Assembly (NCBI GenBank): GCA_017624895.1
Contig: JAGAMB010000008.1
Span: 1 to 45,725 of the forward strand
Source of the DNA: Ruminococcus sp.
GTDB taxonomy: Bacteria > Bacillota > Clostridia > Oscillospirales > Ruminococcaceae
Reading direction: 5' to 3'
DNA: 45,725 bases
The position numbers were made by a program, and so were the translations under genes. This document shows positions 8,606-17,088 of the stretch, piece after piece; positions within the stretch are counted from its first letter, which is position 1; each line of letters starts with the position of its first letter. Under the pieces are notes generated by a model. It made no database searches, was not told the DNA's origin, and was given only the letters and a program-made list of their open reading frames with translations.

Positions 8606-8620
8606 TGTGAATTTATCACA
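8606..8620. promoter_or_regulatory. perfect palindrome upstream of PucR-type regulator
   Basis: TGTGA-ATTTA-TCACA, a 5-bp perfect inverted repeat with 5-bp centre, lies about 145 bp before the regulator gene. It has the form of a dimeric regulator operator. The rest of the 8555-8763 gap is AT-rich; an extended -10 (TGT-TACAAT, 8701-8709) is the best promoter candidate but has no good -35. Confidence 0.35.
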
Positions 8621-8763
8621 AAGTCAACAATGAAAATTTGATGAAAAGTCAGAATTTCAAAGAAATTTAACAGTTTGTTAATAATTTATTCATAAATATA
8701 TGTTACAATTTGTAATATATTATGAATCGGATAAAATCTAATTAATGAAAGGGATCTTTACTT

Positions 8764-9849
8764 ATGTCCAACAGATTATTTCAGGGTTTAGTTCACCAGA
8801 TGAGAGATACGATCGACACAACTATGGGTGTCGTTGACGAAACTGCTACCATTATCGCCTGCAGCGATCTTTCAAAGGTAGGCACAACTAATGAGTTTGT
8901 ATCTCTCGACCTCAGCGATTCGCACGACATATTCATCCGTGACGGCTATACATACAAGCCTTTCGGCTCACGCGTAAAGCCCGATTATGCTGTATTTGTA
9001 GAGGGTGTTGATGACGCTGCTGCAAAGTATGCAAGCATCCTTGCTATTACTCTCTCAAATATCAAGCAGTACTATGATGAAAAGTATGACAGAAACAACT
9101 TCATCAAGAACGTTATCCTCGACAACGTTCTCCCCGGAGATATCGTTATCAAGGCTCGTGAGCTTCACTTCAACGCTGAAATCAGCCGCGCTGTATTCCT
9201 CATCAGAATTGTATCAGCTAATGATATCTCAGCTTACGATGTTATTCAGAATCTTTTCCCAGACAAGAATAAGGATTTCGTTTTCAATATTACTGAGTCA
9301 GATATCGTTCTCGTTAAGGAGCTGAAGTCTACTGTTGACTCAAAGGATCTCGAAAAGCTTGCGCGTTCTATCGCTGATACACTTTCATCTGAGTTCTATA
9401 CTCGTGTAAACGTTGGTATCGGTACATCAGTTATCGGCGTTAAGGATCTTGCACGTTCATTCAAGGAAGCTCAGATGGCTCTTGAAGTTGGTAAGGTATT
9501 TGACACGGACAAGGTTATCGTAAGCTATGATAATCTTGGTATCGCTCGTCTTATTTATCACCTCCCCACAACACTCTGCGAAACGTTCCTTCATGAGGTA
9601 TTCAAGGTTGGCAGCATTGACTCTCTCGACCACGAAACCCTTTTCACAATTCAGAAATTCTTCGAAAACAATCTTAACGTTTCCGAAACATCAAGAAAGC
9701 TTTTCGTTCACAGAAATACCCTTGTATACAGACTTGAAAAAATCAAAAAGCTGACAGGTCTTGATCTCCGTGAGTTTGACCACGCTATTATCTTCAAAAT
9801 CGCTCTTATGGTCAAGAAGTATCTGTCTGCTAACCCTGTTAAGTTCTAA
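8764..9849 (+). CDS. PucR/CdaR-type transcriptional regulator
   Basis: 361 aa. The C-terminal 60 residues match the PucR-type helix-turn-helix: ETLFTIQKFFENNLNVSETS followed by LFVHRNTLVYRLEKIKKLTGLDL, the most conserved part of the family. The middle, about residues 130-270, looks like the GGDEF-like/CdaR sensor region (VNVGIGTSVIGVKDLARSFKEAQMAL). Residues 1-110 resemble the sugar-diacid/GAF-like input domain. Family members sense small metabolites (purine catabolites, sugar acids) and usually act on neighbouring genes, but here the flanks are argS and ftsE, so the ligand and regulon cannot be read from context. It is a single-gene unit. Confidence 0.88.
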   Translation: MSNRLFQGLVHQMRDTIDTTMGVVDETATIIACSDLSKVGTTNEFVSLDLSDSHDIFIRDGYTYKPFGSRVKPDYAVFVEGVDDAAAKYASILAITLSNIKQYYDEKYDRNNFIKNVILDNVLPGDIVIKARELHFNAEISRAVFLIRIVSANDISAYDVIQNLFPDKNKDFVFNITESDIVLVKELKSTVDSKDLEKLARSIADTLSSEFYTRVNVGIGTSVIGVKDLARSFKEAQMALEVGKVFDTDKVIVSYDNLGIARLIYHLPTTLCETFLHEVFKVGSIDSLDHETLFTIQKFFENNLNVSETSRKLFVHRNTLVYRLEKIKKLTGLDLREFDHAIIFKIALMVKKYLSANPVKF

Positions 9850-9855
9850 TAAAAT

Positions 9856-9946
9856 TTAAGGCAATACCGCACAGAGCTTTTGCGGAAAATATGTAAGCAG
9901 ATTTCGTGCAAAGCCGTCAGGCGGGCTTTTTGCGGTATTGCCTTAA
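9856..9946. repeat. 91-bp palindromic mini-element, possibly MITE and terminator
   Basis: Perfect 16-bp terminal inverted repeats TTAAGGCAATACCGCA (9856-9871) and its complement (9931-9946) bracket 59 bp. An inner hairpin AAAGCC (9910-9915)/GGCTTT (9924-9929) followed by T residues could also terminate transcription of the regulator gene. The outer ends are TA dinucleotides, as left by Tc1/mariner-IS630-type insertion. It carries no coding region. Confidence 0.6.
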
Positions 9947-10055
9947 TAGTTACACTCAATCCGTTTCCGTCAGCTGTCGGGCTTCGATAGAAAGAAAAAA
10001 CGGAAGCTGACTCCGACAGTTCACGGACAGTTCAACAGAAAGGTCAGGTGACACC

Positions 10056-10901
10056 ATGGTTGAGCTTCAGAACGTATCCGTGACCTATTCAGGCGGTGTT
10101 GACGCTTTAAATAACGTCAGCCTCAAAATAAACGATGGCGATTTCGCTTTCGTTGTAGGTTCATCAGGTGCGGGAAAAAGTACCATGATCAAACTTTTGC
10201 TTAAAGAAATTGACGCTACAAGCGGAGTCGTTACAGTAAACGGCTATAATTTGAGCAAACTGAAAAAACGTAAAATCCCGGAATTTCGCCGTACTCTCGG
10301 CTTTGTGTTTCAGGATTTCCGACTTATTCCGTCTATGACGGTTTACGAAAACATTGCTTTCGTTCTCCGCGTTCTTGACGCACCATTAAAGTACATAAGA
10401 AAAAGAGTTCCCTATGTTATAAGTCTTGTAGGACTTCACGCAAAGACAAATTCATACCCTGATGAACTTTCAGGCGGTGAAAAGCAGCGAGTTGCAATTG
10501 CCCGTGCGCTGGTGAATGATCCACAGCTAATTATTGCGGACGAGCCTACGGGTAATATTGATCCGGAGCTTTCCTATGAAATTGTTGAGCTTCTGAAAGG
10601 TATCAACGATCAGGGTACTACTATACTTATGGTTACTCATGAACACGATCTGGTTCGTCATTTCGGTGGAAGAATTATCAATATCACAAACGGCGAAATC
10701 GTTTATGACGAAATCGTAACCGGAACAAATGCAGAAGTGCTTCCCGAAGTGGAACTTGCACAGGCTATGGAAAACGCTGCCCGTCCTCGCCCGGAATACG
10801 CTATGCCTGATGAAACAGGCGAAGGCGCAGCTCCCTATGTGGACGATGTTATAGCGGCTATAACAAGCACCGCTGCTGAACAGGGAGGTGCTGAGGAATG
10901 A
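10056..10901 (+). CDS. ftsE: cell-division ATP-binding protein FtsE with C-terminal extension
   Basis: 281 aa; typical FtsE is about 225-230 aa. Walker [10 protein letters not shown] is at 35-43, the ABC signature LSGGEKQR at 138-145, and Walker B with DEPTGN at 162-167, followed by the H-loop histidine in MVTHEHD. FtsE binds FtsX and couples ATP hydrolysis to septal peptidoglycan hydrolysis. The last ~55 residues (after about 228) are acidic, Ala/Pro/Glu-rich and appear disordered. AGGTGA precedes the ATG. The stop overlaps the ftsX start by 4 bp (ATGA), indicating translational coupling. Confidence 0.95.
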   Translation: MVELQNVSVTYSGGVDALNNVSLKINDGDFAFVVGSSGAGKSTMIKLLLKEIDATSGVVTVNGYNLSKLKKRKIPEFRRTLGFVFQDFRLIPSMTVYENIAFVLRVLDAPLKYIRKRVPYVISLVGLHAKTNSYPDELSGGEKQRVAIARALVNDPQLIIADEPTGNIDPELSYEIVELLKGINDQGTTILMVTHEHDLVRHFGGRIINITNGEIVYDEIVTGTNAEVLPEVELAQAMENAARPRPEYAMPDETGEGAAPYVDDVIAAITSTAAEQGGAEE

Positions 10902-11803
10902 AAATAAGCGGTATCAAATACCTTGCAAATCAGGGTATTGAAAATATCTGGAAAAATAAAATGATGGCTTTTGCCACATTCTGCGTTCTCCTTATATCGC
11001 TGCTTCTTGTAGGCTGTTCTGTTCTGTTCTATATCAATATGAATTCAATGATTCTCGGTCTGGGAAATCAGAACGAAGTCGCTGTTTACGTCCAAACCGA
11101 TACGCCTCAGGAGCGTGTTGATGAAATCGGCGAACAGCTCAGAAATATGGACAATATAGGTTCAGTAACCTATATCTCAAAAAAAGAAGCATATGAACGT
11201 ATGCAAAATCAGATCTCACAGGGCAAGGAAATTTTCGAGTATATCGACGATTACCAGTTTATGCCCGATGGCTTCAGCGTAACTGTTGTTGACAATGAAC
11301 AGCTTCGCGCTACAGTTGAAGCTATTACACGTATCGAAAATATTGAGAGTGCCGATTCCTCTCCGCAGGTAGCAGAATTTCTTCGTGAGCTGCGTCGGGT
11401 TGTCACTCTTATTGCAGGTGCAGCTATTATTGCCCTTGCGGCAGTTTCAATGATAATGATTTCCAATACCACTAAGGCAAGCGTTTATGCAAGACGTGAG
11501 GAAATCCAGATCATGAAATACGTGGGCGCTACAAACGCATTTATAAGAACTCCATTCTTTGTGGAAGGACTTGTTACAGGCTTTTTCTCAGGTGCAGGAG
11601 CTTTCTTCATCACCTGGGCAATATATCGCTCAGTGTACAATATACTTATGGCTCAGGGTATGCTTATTAATGCATTCGGTGCAGGAAGCATTGTTCCCTT
11701 TGCTGATATCCGTGTCCCCTGCGGACTTGCCTATCTTCTTATTGGCTCTCTCGTGGGAGCATTCGGAAGTGTTATAAGTACACGCAAACATCTTGACGTA
11801 TAA
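10898..11803 (+). CDS. ftsX: cell-division membrane protein FtsX
   Basis: 301 aa with the FtsX layout: TM1 at about residues 22-48, an extracellular domain of roughly 120 residues (EVAVYVQTD, the ISKKEAYERM segment and RELRRVV), then three TM segments to the C-terminus with the conserved MKYVGATNAFIRTPFFVEG motif between TM2 and TM3. FtsX forms the membrane channel-like partner of FtsE and activates a peptidoglycan hydrolase or its activator outside. The M23 gene 26 bp downstream is the likely partner. Confidence 0.95.
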   Translation: MKISGIKYLANQGIENIWKNKMMAFATFCVLLISLLLVGCSVLFYINMNSMILGLGNQNEVAVYVQTDTPQERVDEIGEQLRNMDNIGSVTYISKKEAYERMQNQISQGKEIFEYIDDYQFMPDGFSVTVVDNEQLRATVEAITRIENIESADSSPQVAEFLRELRRVVTLIAGAAIIALAAVSMIMISNTTKASVYARREEIQIMKYVGATNAFIRTPFFVEGLVTGFFSGAGAFFITWAIYRSVYNILMAQGMLINAFGAGSIVPFADIRVPCGLAYLLIGSLVGAFGSVISTRKHLDV

Positions 11804-11829
11804 TAGCTGTCGAAAGGAGCATCCTACAT

Positions 11830-13224
11830 ATGTACAAATTAAAGTATGTCCGAAAAACCCTTGCTTTTCTCACCAGTGCGGCATTGTCACTTGGAATAAT
11901 TGCTTCATACCCGAAGATCTCCAATAATGCCGATACAGCAGAAGCAGCAAGAACAATCGGAGAAATTCAGGAGCAAAGAAAAGCTAATGCTGAAAAAATT
12001 GCAGCTCTTGAAGAAAAAATCGGTGGCCTTGAAGGTGAAAAAAATTACGAAAAGCAGCAGGCATCTTACCTTGAGGAACAAATTGATATTATCCAAGAGA
12101 ATATCAATCTTCTCAATGCTGAGCTTGAAGCTATAAAGGCAGATATCTCTGCTACTGAAACAAATATTGTAAATCTTGATGCTGATATTGTTAACCAGCA
12201 GGCGGCAATTGACGAAAGTATCGAGCTATTCAAGAAACGCCTTTGTACAATGTATATAAACGGCAATGACACCTCTGCTTCAATTGTACTCGGTTCATCA
12301 AGCTTTTATGATATGATGTCAAGAGTGCATATGATCAACCGAGTTGCTGAATATGACGATAAGCTCATTGATGATATTGTTACTGAAATTGAAAATCTTG
12401 AACAGTCAAAGACTGATCTCGAAAGAGAAAAACTCAATCTCTCTATGAAACTTGACGAGCAGAATAAGCGCAAGGAAGAAAAAGATGCTGAAATTGCTGT
12501 TCTCAATGATAAAATGCAGTATACACAATACGAAATTGACCGTATTGCACGCGAACAGGCAGAGCTTGAACGTGATAAGGCTGATATAGAAGCAGATCAG
12601 GCTGCTCTTGCCGCTGAGGAAGAGGCTTGGTATGCTGAAATAAAGCGTCAGCAGGAAGAAGCTCAGCGACGTTGGGAGGAGGAGCAAAAAAGTCTCCAGC
12701 AGCAACAACAGCAAAAGCAGCAACAGCACAATAACAACAGCAGCGGAAGCACTTCATCTGCGCCTTCGCAGCCGGTTTATGTTCCTGTAACTCCATCACA
12801 AAGCGGATTTGCTTGGCCCGCACCCGGTTTCAGCTATATCACAAGCTATTATGGCGCGCGTTGGGAAAGAAACCACAACGGTATTGATATCGGTGACGGC
12901 GGAATTATGGGCGGTTCAGCTGTAGCTTCACAGTCCGGAACAGTTATTGCTGTTGTAAACAGCTGCACACACAATTTTGCAAAGAATTATAGCTGTGACT
13001 GCGGCGGCGGATACGGAAATTATGTTCTCATCTCTCACGACGGTACATATTCCACAATATACGCCCATCTGACATCTGCATGGGTATCCGTTGGCGAAAC
13101 TGTTTCACAGGGACAGGCTATCGGCTCTATCGGCTGTACAGGCCATTCCACAGGAGCGCATCTTCATTTTGAAGTCCGTGTAAACGGCATTCCTCAGAAT
13201 CCACTTAACTATGTAGGCCCATAA
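11830..13224 (+). CDS. secreted coiled-coil M23 peptidase / murein hydrolase activator (EnvC-like)
   Basis: 464 aa. A signal peptide covers residues 1-39 (hydrophobic core AFLTSAALSLGIIAS, cleavage near AEA). Residues ~40-290 form a long coiled coil rich in E, K, Q and I, as in EnvC and PcsB proteins that dock to FtsX. A Gln-rich then Ser/Asn-rich linker (~290-330) follows. The C-terminal M23/LytM domain keeps zinc ligands H349 and D353 and the H-L-H motif at 444-446, so it may be catalytic, unlike degenerate activators. A Cys-containing insertion (SCTHNF...SCDCGGG) inside the domain is notable. Position directly after ftsEX supports FtsX-controlled daughter-cell separation. Confidence 0.93.
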   Translation: MYKLKYVRKTLAFLTSAALSLGIIASYPKISNNADTAEAARTIGEIQEQRKANAEKIAALEEKIGGLEGEKNYEKQQASYLEEQIDIIQENINLLNAELEAIKADISATETNIVNLDADIVNQQAAIDESIELFKKRLCTMYINGNDTSASIVLGSSSFYDMMSRVHMINRVAEYDDKLIDDIVTEIENLEQSKTDLEREKLNLSMKLDEQNKRKEEKDAEIAVLNDKMQYTQYEIDRIAREQAELERDKADIEADQAALAAEEEAWYAEIKRQQEEAQRRWEEEQKSLQQQQQQKQQQHNNNSSGSTSSAPSQPVYVPVTPSQSGFAWPAPGFSYITSYYGARWERNHNGIDIGDGGIMGGSAVASQSGTVIAVVNSCTHNFAKNYSCDCGGGYGNYVLISHDGTYSTIYAHLTSAWVSVGETVSQGQAIGSIGCTGHSTGAHLHFEVRVNGIPQNPLNYVGP

Positions 13225-13231
13225 GAATTTT

Positions 13232-13255
13232 ACACCGCACAATTCTGTGCGGTGT
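13232..13255 (+). terminator. intergenic hairpin between M23 and S41 genes
   Basis: ACACCGCAC (13232-13240) pairs with GTGCGGTGT (13247-13255). Only three T residues follow, so it is likely a weak terminator or a processing/stability hairpin inside the operon. Confidence 0.55.
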
Positions 13256-13288
13256 TTCCTTGATATATGACTTATAAGGAGAAAATAT

Positions 13289-14458
13289 ATGAACAAGAAA
13301 ATAAGTCTTGGACTTGCCCTCAGTCTAATCGCCGTATCAGTTGCAGTAACATTTATCCTGACTTCCTTTTTCTCCCTCCAGAGCTTCAATACAAAGGTTA
13401 TGGACGTTAATGAAAAGGCAAAGAAGTATACTGCCCTTCAATCTCTCGATTCAATTGTAAGAGAATACTATTATGGCGATATTGACGAGAAAACCCTTGA
13501 GGACGGCATTATGAAAGGCTATGTTCAGGGACTTGATGATAAATATTCACGCTATCTTACTGAGGAGGAATATCTCACCGAGCTTAATGAAAACTCAGGT
13601 ACTCTTGTGGGACTCGGACTTACTCTCAGCGAAGATGAAAGCGGATATATACGTATATCTGAGATTTTAAGCAGTTCCCCCGCTTCCGAATCCGGAATTT
13701 TGCAGGATGACCTCATTATAAACATTGATGGCATTGATGTAAAGGAAATGGGATTTTCTGAAGCGGCTGATACTATGAAAGGTACAGAGGGATCAACTGT
13801 AACTCTCACTATCCGCCGAAATGGCAAGGATACAGAGTATACCTTTACACGCCGTTCAATCGTGGTAAATACTGTTGAGGCGCAGATGCTTGGAAATTTC
13901 ATAGGATACATCAAAATTAACAGCTTCAAAGAAAACACTCCTGATCAGTTTATTGACGCTCTTGAGCGACTCACCGTAAACGGTGCAAAATCCCTTATTT
14001 TCGACGTAAGAGGCAACAGCGGCGGACTTGTTTCGGCTTTGGAAGAATGTCTTGATCCCCTGCTTCCTGAGGGAATAATTGCAACATCTGAATACAAGGA
14101 CGGCCACACAGAAACGCTTATTTATTCTGATTCTACCGAGCTTACCATACCTATGGTCGTTATTGCTGACAAGTATACCGCAAGTGCGGCAGAGCTTTTC
14201 GCGGCTTCCCTTAGAGATTTCGGTAAGGCTCCCATTGTTGGCGAGCAGACCTACGGCAAAGGCGTTATGCAGGATATAACCGAGCTTGACGATGGCGGAG
14301 CAATTGTTCTTACTGTCGCTGAGTATAAAACCGTTTATTCCGAATGTTATGATGGTATCGGAATTACTCCCGATTATCCTGTAGAAAACGGTGATGATGG
14401 AAACGATATGCAATATAACAAAGCTGTTGAGGTTGTCCAGCTTATGACAGCACAATAA
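13289..14458 (+). CDS. S41 family C-terminal processing peptidase
   Basis: 389 aa. An N-terminal signal anchor (about residues 8-30) places the enzyme outside the membrane. A PDZ domain at about 100-185 (GLGLTLSEDESGYIRI, then DDLIINIDGIDV) precedes the protease domain. The Ser-Lys dyad is intact: S299 in TASAAE and K324 in TYGKG, with the usual 25-residue spacing; GNSGGLV lies upstream. Proteases of this family (CtpA/CtpB) trim periplasmic or cell-wall proteins. An S41 gene after ftsEX and an M23 peptidase is common in Firmicutes and suggests control of the hydrolase or septal proteins. AAGGAG precedes the ATG. Confidence 0.94.
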   Translation: MNKKISLGLALSLIAVSVAVTFILTSFFSLQSFNTKVMDVNEKAKKYTALQSLDSIVREYYYGDIDEKTLEDGIMKGYVQGLDDKYSRYLTEEEYLTELNENSGTLVGLGLTLSEDESGYIRISEILSSSPASESGILQDDLIINIDGIDVKEMGFSEAADTMKGTEGSTVTLTIRRNGKDTEYTFTRRSIVVNTVEAQMLGNFIGYIKINSFKENTPDQFIDALERLTVNGAKSLIFDVRGNSGGLVSALEECLDPLLPEGIIATSEYKDGHTETLIYSDSTELTIPMVVIADKYTASAAELFAASLRDFGKAPIVGEQTYGKGVMQDITELDDGGAIVLTVAEYKTVYSECYDGIGITPDYPVENGDDGNDMQYNKAVEVVQLMTAQ

Positions 14459-14567
14459 TACCATACAGCGGACAAATCGAATGGCAGAAATACTGTAGTG
14501 TATTACTGTGCATCCACCCCCTATGACAGTATGTTTATATTGTCCACCAATATTCAACAATTAATAT

Positions 14568-14592
14568 AATGCGGTACTTAATGTGCCGCATT
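14568..14592 (+). terminator. likely terminator after the ftsEX cluster
   Basis: AATGCGGTAC (14568-14577) pairs with GTGCCGCATT (14583-14592) with one G-T wobble and a 5-nt loop, followed by GATTTTAT. The rest of the 14459-14750 gap has no gene. Confidence 0.55.
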
Positions 14593-14636
14593 GATTTTAT
14601 ATATGAGTTCTATAAAAAATACATATACATAATCTG

Positions 14637-14665
14637 TTTTCAAAATAAAAAAAATATGGTATAAT
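14637..14665 (+). promoter_or_regulatory. SigA promoter of phosphohexomutase gene
   Basis: Extended -10 TGG-TATAAT (14657-14665) with a weak -35 TTTTCA (14637-14642) at 17-nt spacing, about 85 bp upstream of the ATG. The ribosome binding site is TTGGAGG. Confidence 0.65.
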
Positions 14666-14750
14666 ATATTGTGTATTTGTATGTAATTTTGGGATATACG
14701 AACTTCATACCTAATGTACAAATGCAATATATCCTTTTGGAGGTATTACA

Positions 14751-16463
14751 ATGATCGAAAAAGAACTTTATTCACTCTGGTGCGCAAATGCAAAGGCTGA
14801 TGCAGACCTTATTACAGAGCTTGAAAGTATAAAAAATGACAACGAGGCTATAAACGACAGATTTTACAGAGATCTTGAATTCGGCACAGGCGGTCTTCGC
14901 GGAGTTATCGGCGCAGGTACTAACCGTATGAATATCTATACAGTAAGACGAGCTACTCAGGGATTTGCTGATTATCTCAATCAGGAATACAAGAACCCCT
15001 CAGTTGCTGTTTCCTACGACAGTCGTATAAAGAGTGATGTTTTCTCGAAAGCTGCTGCTGAGGTTCTCGCTGCAAACGGCATCAAGGTACACATCTATAC
15101 TGAGCTTATGCCTACTCCCTGCCTTTCTTTTGCTGTACGTCAGCTTAAATGTCAGGGCGGTATTATGGTAACAGCAAGCCATAACCCTGCTAAGTACAAC
15201 GGTTACAAGGTTTACGGCGATGACGGTTGTCAGATTACTCTCCGCGGCGCTGAAATCATTCTTGACAAGATCAATTCACTTGATATTTTCAATGATGTTA
15301 AATCCGCAAACTTTGACGAGGAAGTTGCAAAGGGTAACATCCAATACATCGGTAACGATGTAATTGAGGCATACTACGAAAAGGTTCTTGCTGAGGCTAT
15401 CAATCCTGACCTTTGCGCTTCAAGCGGACTGAAAGTAGTTTACACTCCCCTCAACGGTACAGGAAATAAGCCTGTACGCGAGATTTTAAAGCGTATCGGC
15501 ATTAATGATGTTACTATTGTTAAGGAACAGGAAAATCCCGACGGAAACTTCACAACCTGCCCTTATCCTAACCCTGAGATTCGTGAAGCTCTTGAAGTCG
15601 GCCTTCGTTACTGCAATGAAGTTAAGCCTGACCTGCTTCTCGCAACTGATCCAGACTGCGACAGAGTTGGTATTGCTGTTCCCGACGGCGACGGCTACGC
15701 TCTTTTCAGCGGAAATGAGGTTGGCGCAATGCTTCTTGAATACATAGCTGACCAGAGCATTAAAAAGGGAATTATGCCGGAAAATCCAATCGCTGTAAAG
15801 ACAATTGTAACTACTGATATCGTCAATTCTATCGGTAAGGAATACGGCGTTGAGATCATCGACGTTCTCACAGGCTTTAAGTTTATCGGTGAGCAGATCG
15901 GCTTCCTTGAAGAAAAGGGCGAGGAAAACCGCTATATCTTCGGATTCGAGGAGAGCTACGGCTACCTCTCAGGTGCATATGTACGCGATAAGGACGCTGT
16001 AAACGCTTCAATGCTTATCTGCGAAATGGCTGCATACTACCGCACACAGGGAATTTCCCTCCTCGAAGCAAGAGAAAATATGTATAAGAAGTATGGTATG
16101 TTCTACCAGACACTTTACAGCTTCACTTTTGAGGGTGAAAGCGGTATGAATAAAATGGATGAGATTATGACAACTCTGAGAAATAATCCTCTTACAGCTA
16201 TTGCCGGAATCCCTGTTGTTAGGTTTGATGATTACAAGGCAAGCACATCAAAGGATATTGCAAGCGGCGCTGTAACTGAGCTTACTCTGCCAAAGTCAAA
16301 TGTACTTGCATTCTTCCTTGAAGGCGGCTCAAAGGTAATTGTTCGTCCATCCGGTACAGAGCCAAAAATTAAGACGTATCTCACAGCTAAACAGCCCACA
16401 AGAGCTGAGGCAGAGGCGCTTGAAAAGAAGCTTCACGACGAATTTTCCAAGAATTTTCAGTAA
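14751..16463 (+). CDS. phosphoglucomutase/phosphomannomutase family protein
   Basis: 570 aa, the length of the PgcA/YhxB-type alpha-phosphohexomutases. The phosphoserine loop is VTASHNP with S143, the metal loop DPDCDR follows in the middle domain, the sugar-binding loop GFEESYGY lies further on, and the C-terminal phosphate-binding RPSGTEPK loop is complete. N-terminal FGTGGLRG is also typical. It interconverts glucose-1-phosphate and glucose-6-phosphate (often also the mannose forms), linking glycogen/cell-wall precursors and phosphorolysis products to glycolysis. It could receive mannose-1-phosphate made by the GH130 enzyme, which is inference. It has its own promoter and is followed by strong hairpins, so it is probably monocistronic. 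Confidence 0.93.
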   Translation: MIEKELYSLWCANAKADADLITELESIKNDNEAINDRFYRDLEFGTGGLRGVIGAGTNRMNIYTVRRATQGFADYLNQEYKNPSVAVSYDSRIKSDVFSKAAAEVLAANGIKVHIYTELMPTPCLSFAVRQLKCQGGIMVTASHNPAKYNGYKVYGDDGCQITLRGAEIILDKINSLDIFNDVKSANFDEEVAKGNIQYIGNDVIEAYYEKVLAEAINPDLCASSGLKVVYTPLNGTGNKPVREILKRIGINDVTIVKEQENPDGNFTTCPYPNPEIREALEVGLRYCNEVKPDLLLATDPDCDRVGIAVPDGDGYALFSGNEVGAMLLEYIADQSIKKGIMPENPIAVKTIVTTDIVNSIGKEYGVEIIDVLTGFKFIGEQIGFLEEKGEENRYIFGFEESYGYLSGAYVRDKDAVNASMLICEMAAYYRTQGISLLEARENMYKKYGMFYQTLYSFTFEGESGMNKMDEIMTTLRNNPLTAIAGIPVVRFDDYKASTSKDIASGAVTELTLPKSNVLAFFLEGGSKVIVRPSGTEPKIKTYLTAKQPTRAEAEALEKKLHDEFSKNFQ

Positions 16464-16470
16464 AATATAT

Positions 16471-16545
16471 AGCAAACGACAAAATTTTTTGGCGTTTGCT
16501 ATTTGCCGATCCGCACATCCGCAAACTAAAGTTTGCGGATGTGCG
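16471..16545 (+). terminator. two consecutive hairpins after the phosphohexomutase gene
   Basis: AGCAAACG (16471-16478) pairs with CGTTTGCT (16493-16500). A 15-bp perfect stem CGCACATCCGCAAAC (16512-16526)/(16531-16545) with TAAA loop follows. Neither is followed by a T-run, although TTTTTT lies in the loop of the first. They probably form the mRNA 3' end; the second could also be part of a repeat. Confidence 0.55.
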
Positions 16546-16568
16546 AGGCACTTTAAATCATTAATTAT

Positions 16569-16590
16569 AAGGCGGACTTCGGTTCGCCTT
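16569..16590 (+). promoter_or_regulatory. TTCG-tetraloop hairpin before the small-gene pair
   Basis: AAGGCGGAC (16569-16577) pairs with GTTCGCCTT (16582-16590), one G-T wobble, capped by a stable TTCG tetraloop. It ends 8 nt before the AGGAGGG ribosome binding site of the next gene and might be a terminator remnant or a translation-control element. Confidence 0.45.
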
Positions 16591-16612
16591 ATGTTTTAGG
16601 AGGGTGAACAAA

Positions 16613-17080
16613 TTGGAAATACAAGAGTTACACAAACACCTTGAAATCGGCAAACTACCTGTTCTTATATATTGCGAGGAAAAATATAACGGAATATGGT
16701 GTATGCTGCAATTAGCAAAAAACAACAAAATTTTTCTTGATTTTACTGACAATATAAATTCAAATTCTGAGGGAGATTTCAGAGCAACTTTTGTGTACGA
16801 TTCTTTTGAAGAATTACTAAAAGCGGTTGAAAATTTCACAGGTCGTAAAGTAAGCGAATTGTCTATAAATCCCGACGTCACCCATATCAGCGGCAGCAAC
16901 CCTGCATGGCTGGATTTCCAGTGGGATTTATACAACGGAAAAGTGAAAATGCTTGAAAACTATAAAAAAATCTTTATAGGTGACTTATGGTGGAGATTCC
17001 TGTTTCAGAAGAAAGTCAAGCCTGATTGCAGTACAAAGGAATTAAATGCATTGATAATGCAGAGAGATTACGAGGATTAA
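16613..17080 (+). CDS. hypothetical protein, immunity-protein-like
   Basis: 155 aa from TTG at 16613, nine bases after AGGAGGG; a GTG at 16604 would overlap that ribosome binding site. I do not recognise the family. There is no signal peptide or membrane segment. The protein is acidic in the middle and basic at the C-terminus, with aromatic motifs (CEEKYNGIWCMLQL, AWLDFQWDLYNG, GDLWWRFLF). Size, composition and its pairing with a second small gene resemble immunity proteins of polymorphic toxins, but no toxin gene is nearby. Base composition is more AT-rich than the neighbouring housekeeping genes, hinting at transfer. It could equally be an unrelated lineage-specific protein. Confidence 0.6.
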   Translation: MEIQELHKHLEIGKLPVLIYCEEKYNGIWCMLQLAKNNKIFLDFTDNINSNSEGDFRATFVYDSFEELLKAVENFTGRKVSELSINPDVTHISGSNPAWLDFQWDLYNGKVKMLENYKKIFIGDLWWRFLFQKKVKPDCSTKELNALIMQRDYED

Positions 17081-17088
17081 CAGAAAAA

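Noticed and set aside
13856-14560. 234-residue open frame on the minus strand opposite the S41 protease
   Set aside because: It lies within a well-supported S41 gene, has no ribosome binding site and shows no recognisable domain.
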